Both the position numbers and the translations under genes were made by a program. The notes below the pieces were generated by a model. That model searched no databases, was not told the DNA's origin, and saw nothing but the letters and a program-made list of their open reading frames with translations. From Mycobacterium senriense (GTDB lineage: Bacteria > Actinomycetota > Actinomycetes > Mycobacteriales > Mycobacteriaceae): a stretch of DNA of 64,000 nucleotides. Location: assembly GCF_019668465.1 (NCBI RefSeq), contig NZ_AP024828.1, forward strand, positions 2,852,001 to 2,916,000, given 5' to 3'. This document shows, piece after piece, positions 17,738-26,490 of the stretch (positions are counted from its first letter, which is position 1; each line of letters opens with the position of its first letter).

Positions 17738-18141
17738 GCGGCCACCGGCGGCACATAGTGAGTCGGCGAGCTGACCGGAACGATCTGCTTGCCCAGCGGC
17801 ATCAATGACACCGGAATCAGTTTGAGGTTGGCCAGCGCCAGCGGAATGCCGACGATCGTCAGCGCCATCGCCGCCGCGCTGACCAGATGACCGATCGCCA
17901 GCCACACCCCGAACAGCACCACCCAGATGACGTTTCCGATCAGGGCGCCCGATCCCGCGGTCGGCTTGTCCACGATGGTGCGGCCGAACGGCCACAGCGC
18001 ATAGGAGGCGATGCGCAGCGACGCGAAGCCGAACGGAATGGTGATGATGAGCAAGAAGCTGAGGATCGCTGCAGCCAAGTATCCGACGGCCATCCAAAGG
18101 CCGCCGAAGACTAACCAGATGACGTTAAGGATCAGGCGCAT
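17734..18141 (-). CDS. YccF-family inner membrane protein (DUF307)
   Basis: This 135-residue protein has two repeated halves. Each contains an NVIW(L/V)V(L/F)xGxW motif followed by hydrophobic helices (~1-45 and ~68-105) and a PFG/PLG turn, diagnostic of the YccF duplicated transmembrane domain. Function is unknown. The family is found beside transporters and cell-envelope genes. It is the first gene of a yccF-moaA-moaD transcription unit by overlap (ATGA with moaA). A link to molybdenum metabolism is by position only. The same protein occupies this place in M. tuberculosis (Rv0870c). Confidence 0.87.
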   Translation of the reverse strand: MRLILNVIWLVFGGLWMAVGYLAAAILSFLLIITIPFGFASLRIASYALWPFGRTIVDKPTAGSGALIGNVIWVVLFGVWLAIGHLVSAAAMALTIVGIPLALANLKLIPVSLMPLGKQIVPVSSPTHYVPPVAA

Positions 18142-18305
18142 ATCTCCTCCGCGGGTACCACCAAGCGTACCGAGTACCCGATAACGGGGGTGCTCGTTAC
18201 CCGGGCATCCGAGTAGGATCAGACTCCTAATACGGCGTCCTGCGCAGGCGGGACGCTTATTGCGTTGCCTATTTCTATTGATTCTTAGACAAGCAGGTGA
18301 GACCA

Positions 18306-18713
18306 GTGCCGACTGGCAAGGTTAAGTGGTACGACGCTGAGAAGGGCTTCGGCTTCTTGTCGCAGGAGGACGGCGAAGACGTGTACGTCCGCTCGTCGGC
18401 GTTGCCCGCCGGGGTCGAGGGTCTTAAGGCGGGCCAGCGTGTGGAGTTCGGCATCGCCTCCGGACGGCGCGGACCGCAAGCGTTGAGCCTCAAGCTGATT
18501 GAGCCGCCGCCCAGCCTGACCAAGACCCGTCGCGAGGCGCCCGCCGAACACAAGCACAGCCCCGACGAGCTGCACGGCATGGTCGAGGACATGATCACGC
18601 TGCTGGAAAGCACCGTGCAGCCCGAATTGCGCAAGGGGCGCTACCCGGACCGCAAGACCGCCCGCCGGGTTTCCGAGGTGGTCAAGGCCGTCGCCCGGGA
18701 GCTCGACAGCTGA
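18306..18713 (+). CDS. cspB: Cold-shock-domain protein CspB
   Basis: This 135-residue protein starts with a cold-shock domain (residues 1-~65). The RNP1-like KGFGFLSQE and RNP2-like DVYVRSSAL motifs that bind single-stranded nucleic acid are visible. The C-terminal half (~70-135) is a mycobacterial extension rich in charged residues ([36 protein letters not shown]), predicted helical. It is longer than the ~67-residue CspA type. The start is GTG 18306; the GTG three codons earlier lacks a better ribosome site. It probably acts as an RNA chaperone. It is divergent from yccF across a 164-base gap. Confidence 0.93.
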   Translation: MPTGKVKWYDAEKGFGFLSQEDGEDVYVRSSALPAGVEGLKAGQRVEFGIASGRRGPQALSLKLIEPPPSLTKTRREAPAEHKHSPDELHGMVEDMITLLESTVQPELRKGRYPDRKTARRVSEVVKAVARELDS

Positions 18714-18806
18714 CCCAGACAACCAGCCAATTTGCCGGCGGACGGCGTGGTGGCGAGCCGCGCACGGGGTATTCACACCTCACGGTCGTCTAGCAAGGAG
18801 GCTGCG

Positions 18807-20759
18807 ATGGCACAGCAGGCGCAGGTCACCGAGGAACAAGCGAGGGCTCTCGCCGAGGAATCACGCGAAACCGGTTGGGATAGGCCGTCCTTCGCAAAAG
18901 AGCTGTTCCTCGGTCGTTTTCCGTTGGAGCTGATACATCCGTTTCCCAGGCCGTCCGACGCCGACGAGGCCCGCATTGGTGCGTTTCTCAACGGGCTGCG
19001 CGAATTCCTGGGCACCGTCGATGGCAGCGTCATCGAACGCGACGCGCAAATTCCCGACCAGTACGTGAAGGGTCTGGCCGACCTCGGCTGCTTCGGCATG
19101 AAAATACCGTCGGAATACGGCGGGCTGGGCATGTCGCAAGTCGCCTACAACCGCGCGCTGATGATGGTTTCCAGCGTCCATCCCAGCCTCGGCGCGCTGC
19201 TGTCCGCCCATCAGTCGATCGGCGTACCCGAACCGCTCAAACTCGCCGGGACCGAGGAGCAGAAACGGAAGTTCTTGCCGCGGTGCGCCGCTGGGGCCAT
19301 ATCGGCGTTTCTGCTCACCGAACCCGACGTGGGCTCCGATCCCGCCCGCCTGGCCTCGACGGCCACCCCGGTCGACGACGGACAGGCTTACGAACTCGAG
19401 GGCGTGAAGCTGTGGACCACCAACGGTGTCGTGGCCGAACTGCTGGTCATCATGGCCCGGGTGCCCCGCAGCGAAGGCCACCGCGGCGGCATCAGCGCCT
19501 TCGTCGTCGAAGCCGATTCGCCCGGAATCACAGTGGAGCGCCGCAACAAGTTCATGGGTTTGCGCGGCATCGAGAACGGCGTGACCAGGCTGCACCGCGT
19601 CCGGGTTCCCAAAGAAAACCTGATCGGCTCCGAAGGCGACGGTCTGAAGATCGCGCTGACCACACTCAACGCCGGGCGGCTGTCCATTCCGGCGAGCGCG
19701 ACGGGGTCGTCGAAGTGGGCGCTCAAGATCGCGCGCGAGTGGTCCGGTGAACGGGTGCAGTGGGGCAAACCGCTGGCCGAACACGAAGCGGTGGCGGGCA
19801 AGCTCTCGTTCATCACCGCGACCAATTACGCACTTGACGCTGTACTCGAGCTGTCCGCGCAGATGGCCGACGAGGGACGCAACGACATCCGGATCGAGGC
19901 GGCGTTGGCCAAGCTGTGGTCCAGCGAGATGGCATGCCTGATCGCCGACGAGGTGATGCAGATCCGCGGTGGTCGAGGGTATGAAACCGCCGAGTCGCTG
20001 GCCGCCCGCGGCGAACGCGCCGTACCGGTCGAGCAGGCAGTGCGGGACCTGCGGATCAACCGCATCTTCGAAGGTTCCAGCGAGATCATGAGGCTGCTCA
20101 TCGCCCGCGAGGCAGTCGACGCCCACCTTGCTGCCGCCGGCGATCTCGCCAAGGCTGACGCCGGTCTGCGGCAGAAGGCTGCCGCAGCGGTCGGGGCGAG
20201 TGGATTCTACGCAAAGTGGTTGCCGCAATTGGTTTTCGGCGAAGGTCAGCGGCCCCGCGCCTATCAAGAGTTCGGCGCGCTGGCGTCACACCTGCGGTTC
20301 GTCGAACGCTCCAGCCGCAAGCTGGCCCGCAACACCTTCTATGGGATGGCACGCTGGCAGGCCAAGCTGGAGCAGCGCCAGGGATTCCTCGGGCGCATCG
20401 TCGATATCGGCGCGGAATTGTTCGCGATGTCCGCGGTGTGCGTGCGCGCAGAGGCTCAGCGCGCCGCGGATCCGGCGGTCGGCCGGCAGGCTTACGAGTT
20501 GGCCGAAGTGTTCTGCGAGCAGGCGAGCCTGCGAGTACAGACGTTGTTCCGCGGGCTGTGGGACAACACCGACGTCAGCGACGTGCAACTGACCCGCAAT
20601 CTCCTGCAGGGGAGTTACACCTGGCTCGAGGACGGGATCCTCGATCAGTCCGAGGGCACCGGACCGTGGATCGCGCACTGGGACGAGGGTTCCTCCACCG
20701 AGAACAACCTGGCCCGGCGGTTCTTGTCCGGCGATCGTTCGGCAACGAGCCCGAGCTGA
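18807..20759 (+). CDS. fadE10: Acyl-CoA dehydrogenase FadE10
   Basis: This 650-residue flavoprotein dehydrogenase is longer than the usual ~400 residues because of a helical C-terminal extension, as in the long-chain/very-long-chain ACAD type. Motifs seen are YGGLGMSQVAYNRAL, the FAD-contacting FLLTEPDVGSDPARL, LWTTNG, and QIRGGRGYETAES. The region RIFEGSSEIMRLLIAREAVD is typical for substrate/FAD handling. It introduces the alpha-beta double bond in acyl-CoA. ATG 18807 follows AAGGAGG at 18795. It lies next to cspB, with no PE_PGRS15 between, unlike H37Rv. Confidence 0.93.
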   Translation: MAQQAQVTEEQARALAEESRETGWDRPSFAKELFLGRFPLELIHPFPRPSDADEARIGAFLNGLREFLGTVDGSVIERDAQIPDQYVKGLADLGCFGMKIPSEYGGLGMSQVAYNRALMMVSSVHPSLGALLSAHQSIGVPEPLKLAGTEEQKRKFLPRCAAGAISAFLLTEPDVGSDPARLASTATPVDDGQAYELEGVKLWTTNGVVAELLVIMARVPRSEGHRGGISAFVVEADSPGITVERRNKFMGLRGIENGVTRLHRVRVPKENLIGSEGDGLKIALTTLNAGRLSIPASATGSSKWALKIAREWSGERVQWGKPLAEHEAVAGKLSFITATNYALDAVLELSAQMADEGRNDIRIEAALAKLWSSEMACLIADEVMQIRGGRGYETAESLAARGERAVPVEQAVRDLRINRIFEGSSEIMRLLIAREAVDAHLAAAGDLAKADAGLRQKAAAAVGASGFYAKWLPQLVFGEGQRPRAYQEFGALASHLRFVERSSRKLARNTFYGMARWQAKLEQRQGFLGRIVDIGAELFAMSAVCVRAEAQRAADPAVGRQAYELAEVFCEQASLRVQTLFRGLWDNTDVSDVQLTRNLLQGSYTWLEDGILDQSEGTGPWIAHWDEGSSTENNLARRFLSGDRSATSPS

Positions 20760-20765
20760 GAGACG

Positions 20766-21779
20766 ATGGGAGCTATGGCTTCCTATGTTGCTCCGGCAGG
20801 TGAATTCACCCGCGACACCAACTACATCACCACTCGCATCACCGCCGATGGGCGCGACGGCTATCCCGTCGAGCCCGGGCGGTATCGGCTGATCGTCGCC
20901 CGCGCCTGCCCGTGGGCGAACCGCGCCATCATCGTGCGCCGCCTGCTCGGCCTGGAAAGTGTTCTCTCCATTGGGTTTTGCGGTCCAACGCACGACGAGC
21001 GCAGTTGGACGTTCGATCTGGATCCCGGTGGTGTCGACCCGGTGCTGAAGATCCCGCGGCTGCAGGACGCCTATTTCAAGCGGTTTCCCGACTACCCCAA
21101 GGGCATCACGGTGCCCGCGATCGTCGACGTCGGCACCGGTGCGGTGGTCACCAACGACTTCGCGCAGATGACCCTGGATTTCTCGACGGAATGGTCGGCC
21201 TATCACCGCGACGGGGCGCCCGAGCTGTATCCCGAACGGCTGCGCGCGGAGATCGACGAGGTGAGCAAGCGGGTCTACACCGAGATCAACAACGGCGTGT
21301 ACCGGTGCGGGTTCGCCGGTTCGCAGCAGGCCTACGAGGCGGCCTACGATCGGTTGTTCACCGCGCTGGACTGGGTGAGCGAGCGGCTGAGCACTCAGCG
21401 ATTCCTGGTGGGCGACACCATCACCGAGGCCGACGTGCGGCTGTTCACCACCCTGGCCCGCTTCGACCCGGTGTATCACGGGCACTTCAAATGCAATCGC
21501 AGCAAATTGAGCGAGATGCCGGTGCTGTGGGCCTACGCGCGCGACCTGTTCCAGACCCCGGGTTTCGGTGACACCGTCGACTTCGTCCAGATCAAGCAGC
21601 ACTACTACATCGTGCACGCCGACATCAATCCCACCCGGATCGTGCCCAAGGGTCCGGACCTGACCAATTGGCTATCCCCGCACGGGCGAGAGAGCTTGGG
21701 CGGCAAGCCCTTCGGGACGGGTACACCGCCCGGCCCACCGGTCGAAGGTGAACGCGTGCCCGCCGGCCACGGGGCCTGA
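20766..21779 (+). CDS. Glutathionyl-hydroquinone-reductase-like GST (Xi class)
   Basis: This 337-residue glutathione-transferase-fold protein matches the GS-hydroquinone reductase family. An ACPWANRA motif (Cys48, thiol attack) follows a short N-terminal segment, then GPTHDERSWTF, KRFPDYPKGITVPAIVD and TNDFAQM. The C-terminal helical domain carries YTEINNGVYRCGFAGSQQAYE and VGDTITEADVRLFTTL. These enzymes reduce glutathionyl-hydroquinones. Mycobacteria make mycothiol instead, so the natural thiol is open. An alternative start three codons later (20775, with GGGAG close by) is possible. It follows fadE10 after seven bases and may be co-transcribed. Confidence 0.85.
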   Translation: MGAMASYVAPAGEFTRDTNYITTRITADGRDGYPVEPGRYRLIVARACPWANRAIIVRRLLGLESVLSIGFCGPTHDERSWTFDLDPGGVDPVLKIPRLQDAYFKRFPDYPKGITVPAIVDVGTGAVVTNDFAQMTLDFSTEWSAYHRDGAPELYPERLRAEIDEVSKRVYTEINNGVYRCGFAGSQQAYEAAYDRLFTALDWVSERLSTQRFLVGDTITEADVRLFTTLARFDPVYHGHFKCNRSKLSEMPVLWAYARDLFQTPGFGDTVDFVQIKQHYYIVHADINPTRIVPKGPDLTNWLSPHGRESLGGKPFGTGTPPGPPVEGERVPAGHGA

Positions 21780-21795
21780 GCGGCAAGGCCGGCCC

Positions 21796-22296
21796 TCAGA
21801 AGGTCAGCCGCACCGACCATTCCGCGTGCGGGACGTCGCGTAGCTCGCCCGCGGGATCGACCGCCAGCGTCAGCAACTGCACGACGATCCCGGCCAGACG
21901 CCCGCGATGCGGGTCGACCGAGGGGATGGTGACGGCGAACCGGGTGCCCGGCCGGAAAATAGTGCTGGTGGTGTTGGTGGGGTCGTCGTAAACCTGCAGT
22001 AACCGCCAGGGCGCCCGGTAGATGGCATCGGGCACCGAGAGCTGAATCGGGTAGCGCTCGCTGACCTTTAGCTCGCCCTGGTTCTGCGGGGTCTCGCAGT
22101 CTTCGAGGTTGAGCACGTTGCAGTACAGATATGGCCCCACCCGGGTCAGGTGGCCGTGCGAATACGCGCTGATCTCGGGGTGGCGCGGACCGGAGCGGCC
22201 CCCCAACAGCCAGGTCGCCACGCCGGCGCCGACGCAGAGCACAGCCACCAGGCAGGCGAGCAGCACGGCCACACCCCGCTTGCTTCCGGATTTCAC
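21796..22296 (-). CDS. Conserved exported or membrane-anchored protein (Rv0875c, DUF2771 type)
   Basis: This 166-residue protein has a basic N-terminus and one hydrophobic segment (~residues 8-31, GVAVLLACLVAVLCVGAGVA), so it is secreted or tethered outside. The extracellular part has two cysteines close together (CNVLNLEDC), a probable disulfide, and a beta-rich domain with YPIQLSVPDAIYRAPW and a STIFRPGTRFAVTIPS strand. Function unknown. Its start overlaps the stop of the MFS gene by four bases, so it is translated with it, and it may assist that transporter. Family assignment is from memory of the H37Rv neighbour. Confidence 0.82.
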   Translation of the reverse strand: MKSGSKRGVAVLLACLVAVLCVGAGVATWLLGGRSGPRHPEISAYSHGHLTRVGPYLYCNVLNLEDCETPQNQGELKVSERYPIQLSVPDAIYRAPWRLLQVYDDPTNTTSTIFRPGTRFAVTIPSVDPHRGRLAGIVVQLLTLAVDPAGELRDVPHAEWSVRLTF

Positions 22297-23996
22297 TCGG
22301 CAACCACCGCCGTGGCGCCGACGCCGCGGCGCGTGCCCTCCTGCTCGACCATGATCGGCCTATTCCCTCCCAGGCCGGGAATCAGTGAATTGCCGCGGAA
22401 GCTGACCAGGGTCTGCGCCAGGCCCAGAATGAGCAGCGCGGTCACGGCGGTAAAACCGACCCACAACTCGGTGTACACCAACACCCCGAGCGCGCCGCCG
22501 AGGACCCAGGCCAACTGCAGCGTCGACTCTGAGCGTCCGAAGCCCGACGCGCGGGATTCCTCCGGTAGGTCGTTCTGCAGCGACGCGTCCAGGGACGCCT
22601 TCGCGATGGCGCTGGATCCCGACGTGACCAGGGTGGCGATCACGGCCATCATCAGGTTGCCGGCCACCGAGGCGGCCAGCGCGACCGCGCTCACCGCCAC
22701 CGTGCAGCGCACCACCAGCGCGGCGGGCCGGCCCAGCTTCAGGCGCGCGCTGGTGAAGTTGCCGGCGAAATTGCCGATCCCGGCCGCGGCGCCGATCATC
22801 CCGAGCATGGCGATCTGGGCCCATCCGTTGGCCTGGTGGGCCTTGGCGACGAACGCGGGATACAGGAACAGGAAGCCCACCATGACCTTGATGGTGCAGT
22901 TACCCCACAGAGAGGTGATGATGTTGCGGCCCAACGGCTGTCGCAGTGCCCCGCTGACTTCCTTGTGCCAGCTGCGGCGCAGGGGTTCACTGTCCTGGCG
23001 GTAGCTCAGGGTGGCGGGAACCTCACCGGCGGTCACCTCGACCCAGCGCGGTATCCGCATCGACAGCATGGCGCCGGCGATCGTCACCGCGATCACCACG
23101 AACAACGCCCCGGGCAGCTTGAACAGGTGGGTGCAGGCGAATTCGACCCCACCCGCGATCGCGCCACCGACGATGGTGCCGCCCAGGAGACCGAACATGG
23201 TCAGCCTGGCGTTGACCCGCACCAGGTCGATGGTCGGCGGCATCACCCGCGGTGTCACCGCGCTGCGCAGCACGCTGAACGATTTCGAGAACACCATCAT
23301 CGCGAGCGCGCACGGATAGAGCACCCAAGACGGGAAACTGCCGCTGGCGCCGTCGTAGTTCATCACCAGCAGCACGGCCAGCGCTGTGCGCAGGGCGAAC
23401 GACGCGGCAAGGGCGACGCGGCGGCCGTGCTGCAGTCGATCCAGCGCCGGACCGATCAGCGGCGCGATCACCGCGAACGGCGCGATGGTGATCAACAGAT
23501 ACAGCGCGACCCGGCCCTTGCTCTCGCCGGTGGCCGCGGCGAAGAACAACGTGTTGGCCAGCGCGACGGCCATCGCGGCGTCCACCGCGAAATTGGCCAC
23601 CACGGGCCACGTCAGCGCCGTCAGGCCGGACTTGTCGGCGCCGTCGGCCGTCGCAGCGCGCTGCACCATCCAGTACATCCGCGAACCCATCTCGCGGCTG
23701 CGCAGCGCCGCGGCGCGGGTGACCGTGATCCGCTCGCCGGAAGCCGGACCGCGCGGCGCCGCGGCGGTGTTGCGTTCGGGCTCCGGCTGGTGGCCCAGCG
23801 GGGGCAGGTAGCGATTGGCGCTCGGCATCGGCGACGGGCGGCCGGTGCGTTGATCGGACGGGCGGCCGGTGCCCCGATCGGCCCCGCCGGCGGGGTAATT
23901 GGCCGCGCCCGGATGCTGAGCGGAGGCGCCATCGCGGGACCGGCGGCCCGGCTGAGAGGCCACGCGGCCCGGATTGTTTTGCCGCCGTCCAGACAC
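22293..23996 (-). CDS. Major facilitator superfamily transporter (Rv0876c type)
   Basis: This 567-residue integral membrane protein has ~100 N-terminal residues that are hydrophilic, Arg/Pro/Gly-rich and probably disordered in the cytosol. About twelve hydrophobic helices follow, beginning around VVANFAVDAAMAVALANTLFF, with an MFS-type loop PLIGPALDRLQHGRR between helices 2 and 3. Substrate unknown. Mycobacterial homologues are annotated as possible drug or metabolite exporters. It overlaps the downstream exported-protein gene and is divergent from the DUF3027 gene. The start is ATG 23996; a shorter start is possible given the low-complexity N-terminus. Confidence 0.87.
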   Translation of the reverse strand: MSGRRQNNPGRVASQPGRRSRDGASAQHPGAANYPAGGADRGTGRPSDQRTGRPSPMPSANRYLPPLGHQPEPERNTAAAPRGPASGERITVTRAAALRSREMGSRMYWMVQRAATADGADKSGLTALTWPVVANFAVDAAMAVALANTLFFAAATGESKGRVALYLLITIAPFAVIAPLIGPALDRLQHGRRVALAASFALRTALAVLLVMNYDGASGSFPSWVLYPCALAMMVFSKSFSVLRSAVTPRVMPPTIDLVRVNARLTMFGLLGGTIVGGAIAGGVEFACTHLFKLPGALFVVIAVTIAGAMLSMRIPRWVEVTAGEVPATLSYRQDSEPLRRSWHKEVSGALRQPLGRNIITSLWGNCTIKVMVGFLFLYPAFVAKAHQANGWAQIAMLGMIGAAAGIGNFAGNFTSARLKLGRPAALVVRCTVAVSAVALAASVAGNLMMAVIATLVTSGSSAIAKASLDASLQNDLPEESRASGFGRSESTLQLAWVLGGALGVLVYTELWVGFTAVTALLILGLAQTLVSFRGNSLIPGLGGNRPIMVEQEGTRRGVGATAVVAE

Positions 23997-24075
23997 GTCC
24001 CGATTCTCCCCTATGCCGCCTGAATGCGTCTGCAGGTAACGGGGCGTGGCTCGTCAACCTAGTATTGGAACCGCA

Positions 24076-25107
24076 ATGCAGACAGAAGACAGCGCGACCC
24101 GACCCATCGAGGAGCCGACCGTGGAGTACGCCGTGGCGACCGCGGCCGACTGGCCCGAAGGGTTGGCGACGGTGCTCACCAGCGCGGCGGACCAGGCCAG
24201 GGCCGCGGTCGTGGAGTTCAGCGGGCCGGAGATGGTCGGCGACTATCTGGGCGTCGGCTACGAAGACCCGAACACCGCCACCCACCGATTCCTGGCGCAT
24301 CTGCCCGGCTACCAGGGCTGGCAGTGGGCGGTGGTCGTGGCCGCCTATCCCGGCGCCGATCACGCCACGATCAGCGAGGTGGTACTGGTGCCCGGGCCGA
24401 CGGCGCTGCTGGCCCCGGAATGGGTGCCGTGGGAGGAGCGGGTGCGGCCCGGCGACTTGAGCCCCGGCGACTTGTTGGCGCCCGCCGCCGACGATCCCCG
24501 GCTGGTTCCCGGCTACACCGCCAGCGGTGATCCCCAGGTCGACGAGACCGCCGCGGAAATCGGGCTGGGCCGGCGTTGGGTGATGAGCGCCGAGGGCCGC
24601 TCGGAGGCGGCCGAGCGCTGGCGCACCGGCGATTACGGCCCCGACTCGCCGATGGCGAGATCGACCAAGCGGGTGTGCCGCGACTGCGGCTTCTTCCTGC
24701 CGCTCTCGGGATCCCTGGGCGCGTTGTTCGGCGTGTGCGGCAACGAGCTGTCGGCCGACGGGCACATCGTCGACAAGCTGTACGGCTGCGGTGCTCATTC
24801 GGACACCCCGGCCCCGGCGGGCACCGGGTCGCCGGCCTACCAGCCCTACGACGACGGCCTGCTGGACGTCAGCCAGGCACCGGTCGAGCCGTCTGCGGCC
24901 CCTGCGGAGTCGCCGGAGGCATCCGAAGCGCAGCCGGAGGTCGAGGCCGAAGCGCAGCCGGAGGCTGCAGAGCAACAGCCCGAGGCCGCGGAGCAACAGG
25001 CTGAGGCGCCGGGTGAGACGGCGCAAGCCGAGCCCATGTCCGAGGCCCCGGAGCCTGATCAACAGGCGGAGCCCGAGCAGCAGCCGCAGACCGAAACCCC
25101 GGACTAG
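24076..25107 (+). CDS. DUF3027 protein with acidic repeat tail (Rv0877 type)
   Basis: This 343-residue protein has a conserved domain (residues ~20-250) with GDYLGVGYEDPNTATHRF, GYQGWQWAVVVAAYP and PWEERVRPGDLSPGDLL. A four-cysteine cluster (C-R-D-C, then VCGN and GCGAH), potentially metal-binding, follows. The C-terminal ~90 residues are an acidic Glu/Ala/Gln/Pro repeat absent from the usual ~260-residue M. tuberculosis homologue. Function unknown. ATG 24076 lies ten bases after a TAGTAT -10 motif, suggesting a very short or no leader; a GTG at 24046 is the longer alternative. It converges with the SRPBCC gene and overlaps it by four bases. Confidence 0.85.
   Translation: MQTEDSATRPIEEPTVEYAVATAADWPEGLATVLTSAADQARAAVVEFSGPEMVGDYLGVGYEDPNTATHRFLAHLPGYQGWQWAVVVAAYPGADHATISEVVLVPGPTALLAPEWVPWEERVRPGDLSPGDLLAPAADDPRLVPGYTASGDPQVDETAAEIGLGRRWVMSAEGRSEAAERWRTGDYGPDSPMARSTKRVCRDCGFFLPLSGSLGALFGVCGNELSADGHIVDKLYGCGAHSDTPAPAGTGSPAYQPYDDGLLDVSQAPVEPSAAPAESPEASEAQPEVEAEAQPEAAEQQPEAAEQQAEAPGETAQAEPMSEAPEPDQQAEPEQQPQTETPD
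24895..25090 (+). repeat. Acidic Glu/Ala/Gln low-complexity tract in DUF3027 gene
   Basis: Imperfect in-frame repeats of GAGGCCGAAGCGCAGCC-type units encode EAQPE, AEQQPEA and AEQQAEA blocks at the C-terminus of the DUF3027 protein. Confidence 0.6.
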
Positions 25108-25559
25108 CCGGTCTCGGCGGCGGCCTTGATGCGCGCCAGCGAGGCGTTCATCCCGTCGAGCAATTCGCGTTCGAAGTTCTCGGTCCCGCCGAACAGCGCA
25201 TTCACCGACAGGTTCGAAAATGCGGTGACGCCGTTTTCGGCGTGACGACTCTCGATCAGCCGCGTGCCCTCGCCGCTGGGCTCGAGCTCATAGGTCCAGA
25301 TGGTGTTGTTGGTGTCCACGCGGAACGCGAGCCTGCGGTCGGGGACGATCTCGACGACCGTGCACGTGGTCGGCCAGAACATCCGCTTGCGCCGGTTGAG
25401 GTTGAGGGTCCTGGTGCCCTGACGGACCGGGCCGAAGGGTTTCATCCACCGGCACTGCGGGCTCCACTGCGGCATTCGTCGTAGATCGGAAATCAATCCC
25501 CACACGGTGGCCACCGGGGCGTCGATGTCGACATGTGTCTGCAACAGCGGGGCTACCAT
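25104..25559 (-). CDS. SRPBCC-family (polyketide cyclase/START-like) protein
   Basis: This 151-residue helix-grip protein opens with THVDIDAPVATVWGLISDLRRMPQWSPQ, the signature of the polyketide_cyc2 group. It continues with GTRTLNLNRRKRMFWPTTCTVVEIVPDRRLAF and a C-terminal amphipathic helix (FERELLDGMNASLARIKAA). Such proteins bind hydrophobic ligands in a central cavity; the ligand is unknown. It is the same fold class as the Rv0910-type toxin encoded at 49865. ATG 25559 is preceded by CCTGGAGGAGC. It is followed closely (20 bases upstream, same strand) by the DUF2530-type membrane gene. Confidence 0.82.
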   Translation of the reverse strand: MVAPLLQTHVDIDAPVATVWGLISDLRRMPQWSPQCRWMKPFGPVRQGTRTLNLNRRKRMFWPTTCTVVEIVPDRRLAFRVDTNNTIWTYELEPSGEGTRLIESRHAENGVTAFSNLSVNALFGGTENFERELLDGMNASLARIKAAAETG

Positions 25560-25579
25560 CGCTCCTCCAGGTGTGCGGA

Positions 25580-25855
25580 TTACTTGTGGTCGAGATAGTT
25601 TTCGAGCCCGGCCTGGGCGCCGCGCGCGCCGCGCCGGGCCGCGGCCAGCTGCAGCAGGAAGATGCTCGTGCCGAGCACCCCCACGCCCAGCCCGGCCAGG
25701 GCCACCGGACGCCAACCCTGCAGGGGGGGCACCAGGAACGCGGCGGCCGCCGCGGCCAGCCAGCCCAGCGCGCCGAGCGCGATGAAGGGCCACACGTGCA
25801 GCAGCGCGGCGGGCAGCGGCGGCGCGGTGCGGTCATCACCGGGTTCGGCAGGCAT
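25580..25855 (-). CDS. Small membrane protein (DUF2530 / Rv0879c type)
   Basis: This 91-residue protein has two hydrophobic helices (~residues 17-38 LLHVWPFIALGALGWLAAAA, and ~48-70 PVALAGLGVGVLGTSIFLLQ). A basic tail rich in Arg/Gly ends in LENYLDHK. Function unknown. ATG 25855 was chosen because a TATGTT -10 motif ends seven bases upstream, giving a leaderless transcript; in-frame ATGs at 25861 and 25867 would overlap that motif. It heads a two-gene unit with the SRPBCC gene and is divergent from the MarR regulator at 26059. Confidence 0.75.
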   Translation of the reverse strand: MPAEPGDDRTAPPLPAALLHVWPFIALGALGWLAAAAAAFLVPPLQGWRPVALAGLGVGVLGTSIFLLQLAAARRGARGAQAGLENYLDHK

Positions 25856-25868
25856 CGCCATTAACATA
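25856..25868 (-). promoter_or_regulatory. Probable leaderless promoter of DUF2530-type gene
   Basis: On the minus strand TATGTT (25868-25863) is followed by seven bases and then the ATG at 25855. Confidence 0.45.
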
Positions 25869-26046
25869 GCCCGCCGCCGGTGTTCGCGGGCGGCACACCC
25901 ACTCGCCGAAACGGATGATCTCCGAACCGCCGAGCAAGGCGGGATAGGCGGGCGGGTAAGCGTTTCGAGCAAAATCCCGAAGCTTAGCGAAAAGACTCCA
26001 CACCCGTCGTTCACCGGTTCGTGTCCCGGTTTCTCAGGCTTGCGTG

Positions 26047-26059
26047 TAACCTCGCGCCA
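26047..26059 (+). promoter_or_regulatory. Probable leaderless promoter of marR-type gene
   Basis: TAACCT (26047-26052) lies six bases before the ATG at 26059, and no Shine-Dalgarno sequence is present. Confidence 0.45.
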
Positions 26060-26490
26060 TGCCTGACAGCGATGCGCGGCTGGCCAGCGACCTGTCACTG
26101 GCTGTTATGCGGCTGGCCCGCCAACTGCGATTTCGCAACCCGTCGTCGCCCGTGTCGTTGTCCCAGCTGTCGGCGCTGGCAATGCTGACCAACGAAGGCC
26201 CGATGACACCGGGCGCCCTGGCGATCCGCGAACGGGTCCGGCCGCCGTCGATGACCCGGGTGATCGCATCGCTGGCAGAAATGGGCCTGGTGGACCGCGC
26301 GCCGCACCCGGTCGACGGCCGGCAGGTGCTCGTCTCGGTCTCCGAGTCCGGGGCCGAGCTGGTCAAGGCGAACCGTCGTGCCCGCCAGGAATGGCTGGCC
26401 AAGCGGCTGGCCACGCTGGACCGCGAACAACGTGACACCCTGCGCAACGCGGCCGATCTGATGTTGGCCCTGGTCGACGAAGGCCCGTGA
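26059..26490 (+). CDS. MarR-family transcriptional regulator (Rv0880 type)
   Basis: This 143-residue winged-helix regulator has an N-terminal dimerisation helix ([19 protein letters not shown]) and a helix-turn-helix at [39 protein letters not shown] (~residues 34-72). The wing has the diagnostic [20 protein letters not shown], including the Asp-x-Arg motif. A C-terminal dimer helix follows. MarR proteins are ligand-responsive repressors; ligand and targets are unknown. The stop overlaps the SPOUT methyltransferase start (GTGA), so the two are coupled. It is divergent from the small membrane gene, which it may control (inference). Confidence 0.92.
   Translation: MPDSDARLASDLSLAVMRLARQLRFRNPSSPVSLSQLSALAMLTNEGPMTPGALAIRERVRPPSMTRVIASLAEMGLVDRAPHPVDGRQVLVSVSESGAELVKANRRARQEWLAKRLATLDREQRDTLRNAADLMLALVDEGP

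Noticed and set aside
23023..25062. Minus-strand frame of 679 codons across the MFS and DUF3027 genes
   Set aside because: Shadow of the MFS gene in another frame and of the DUF3027 gene on the opposite strand; no motifs.
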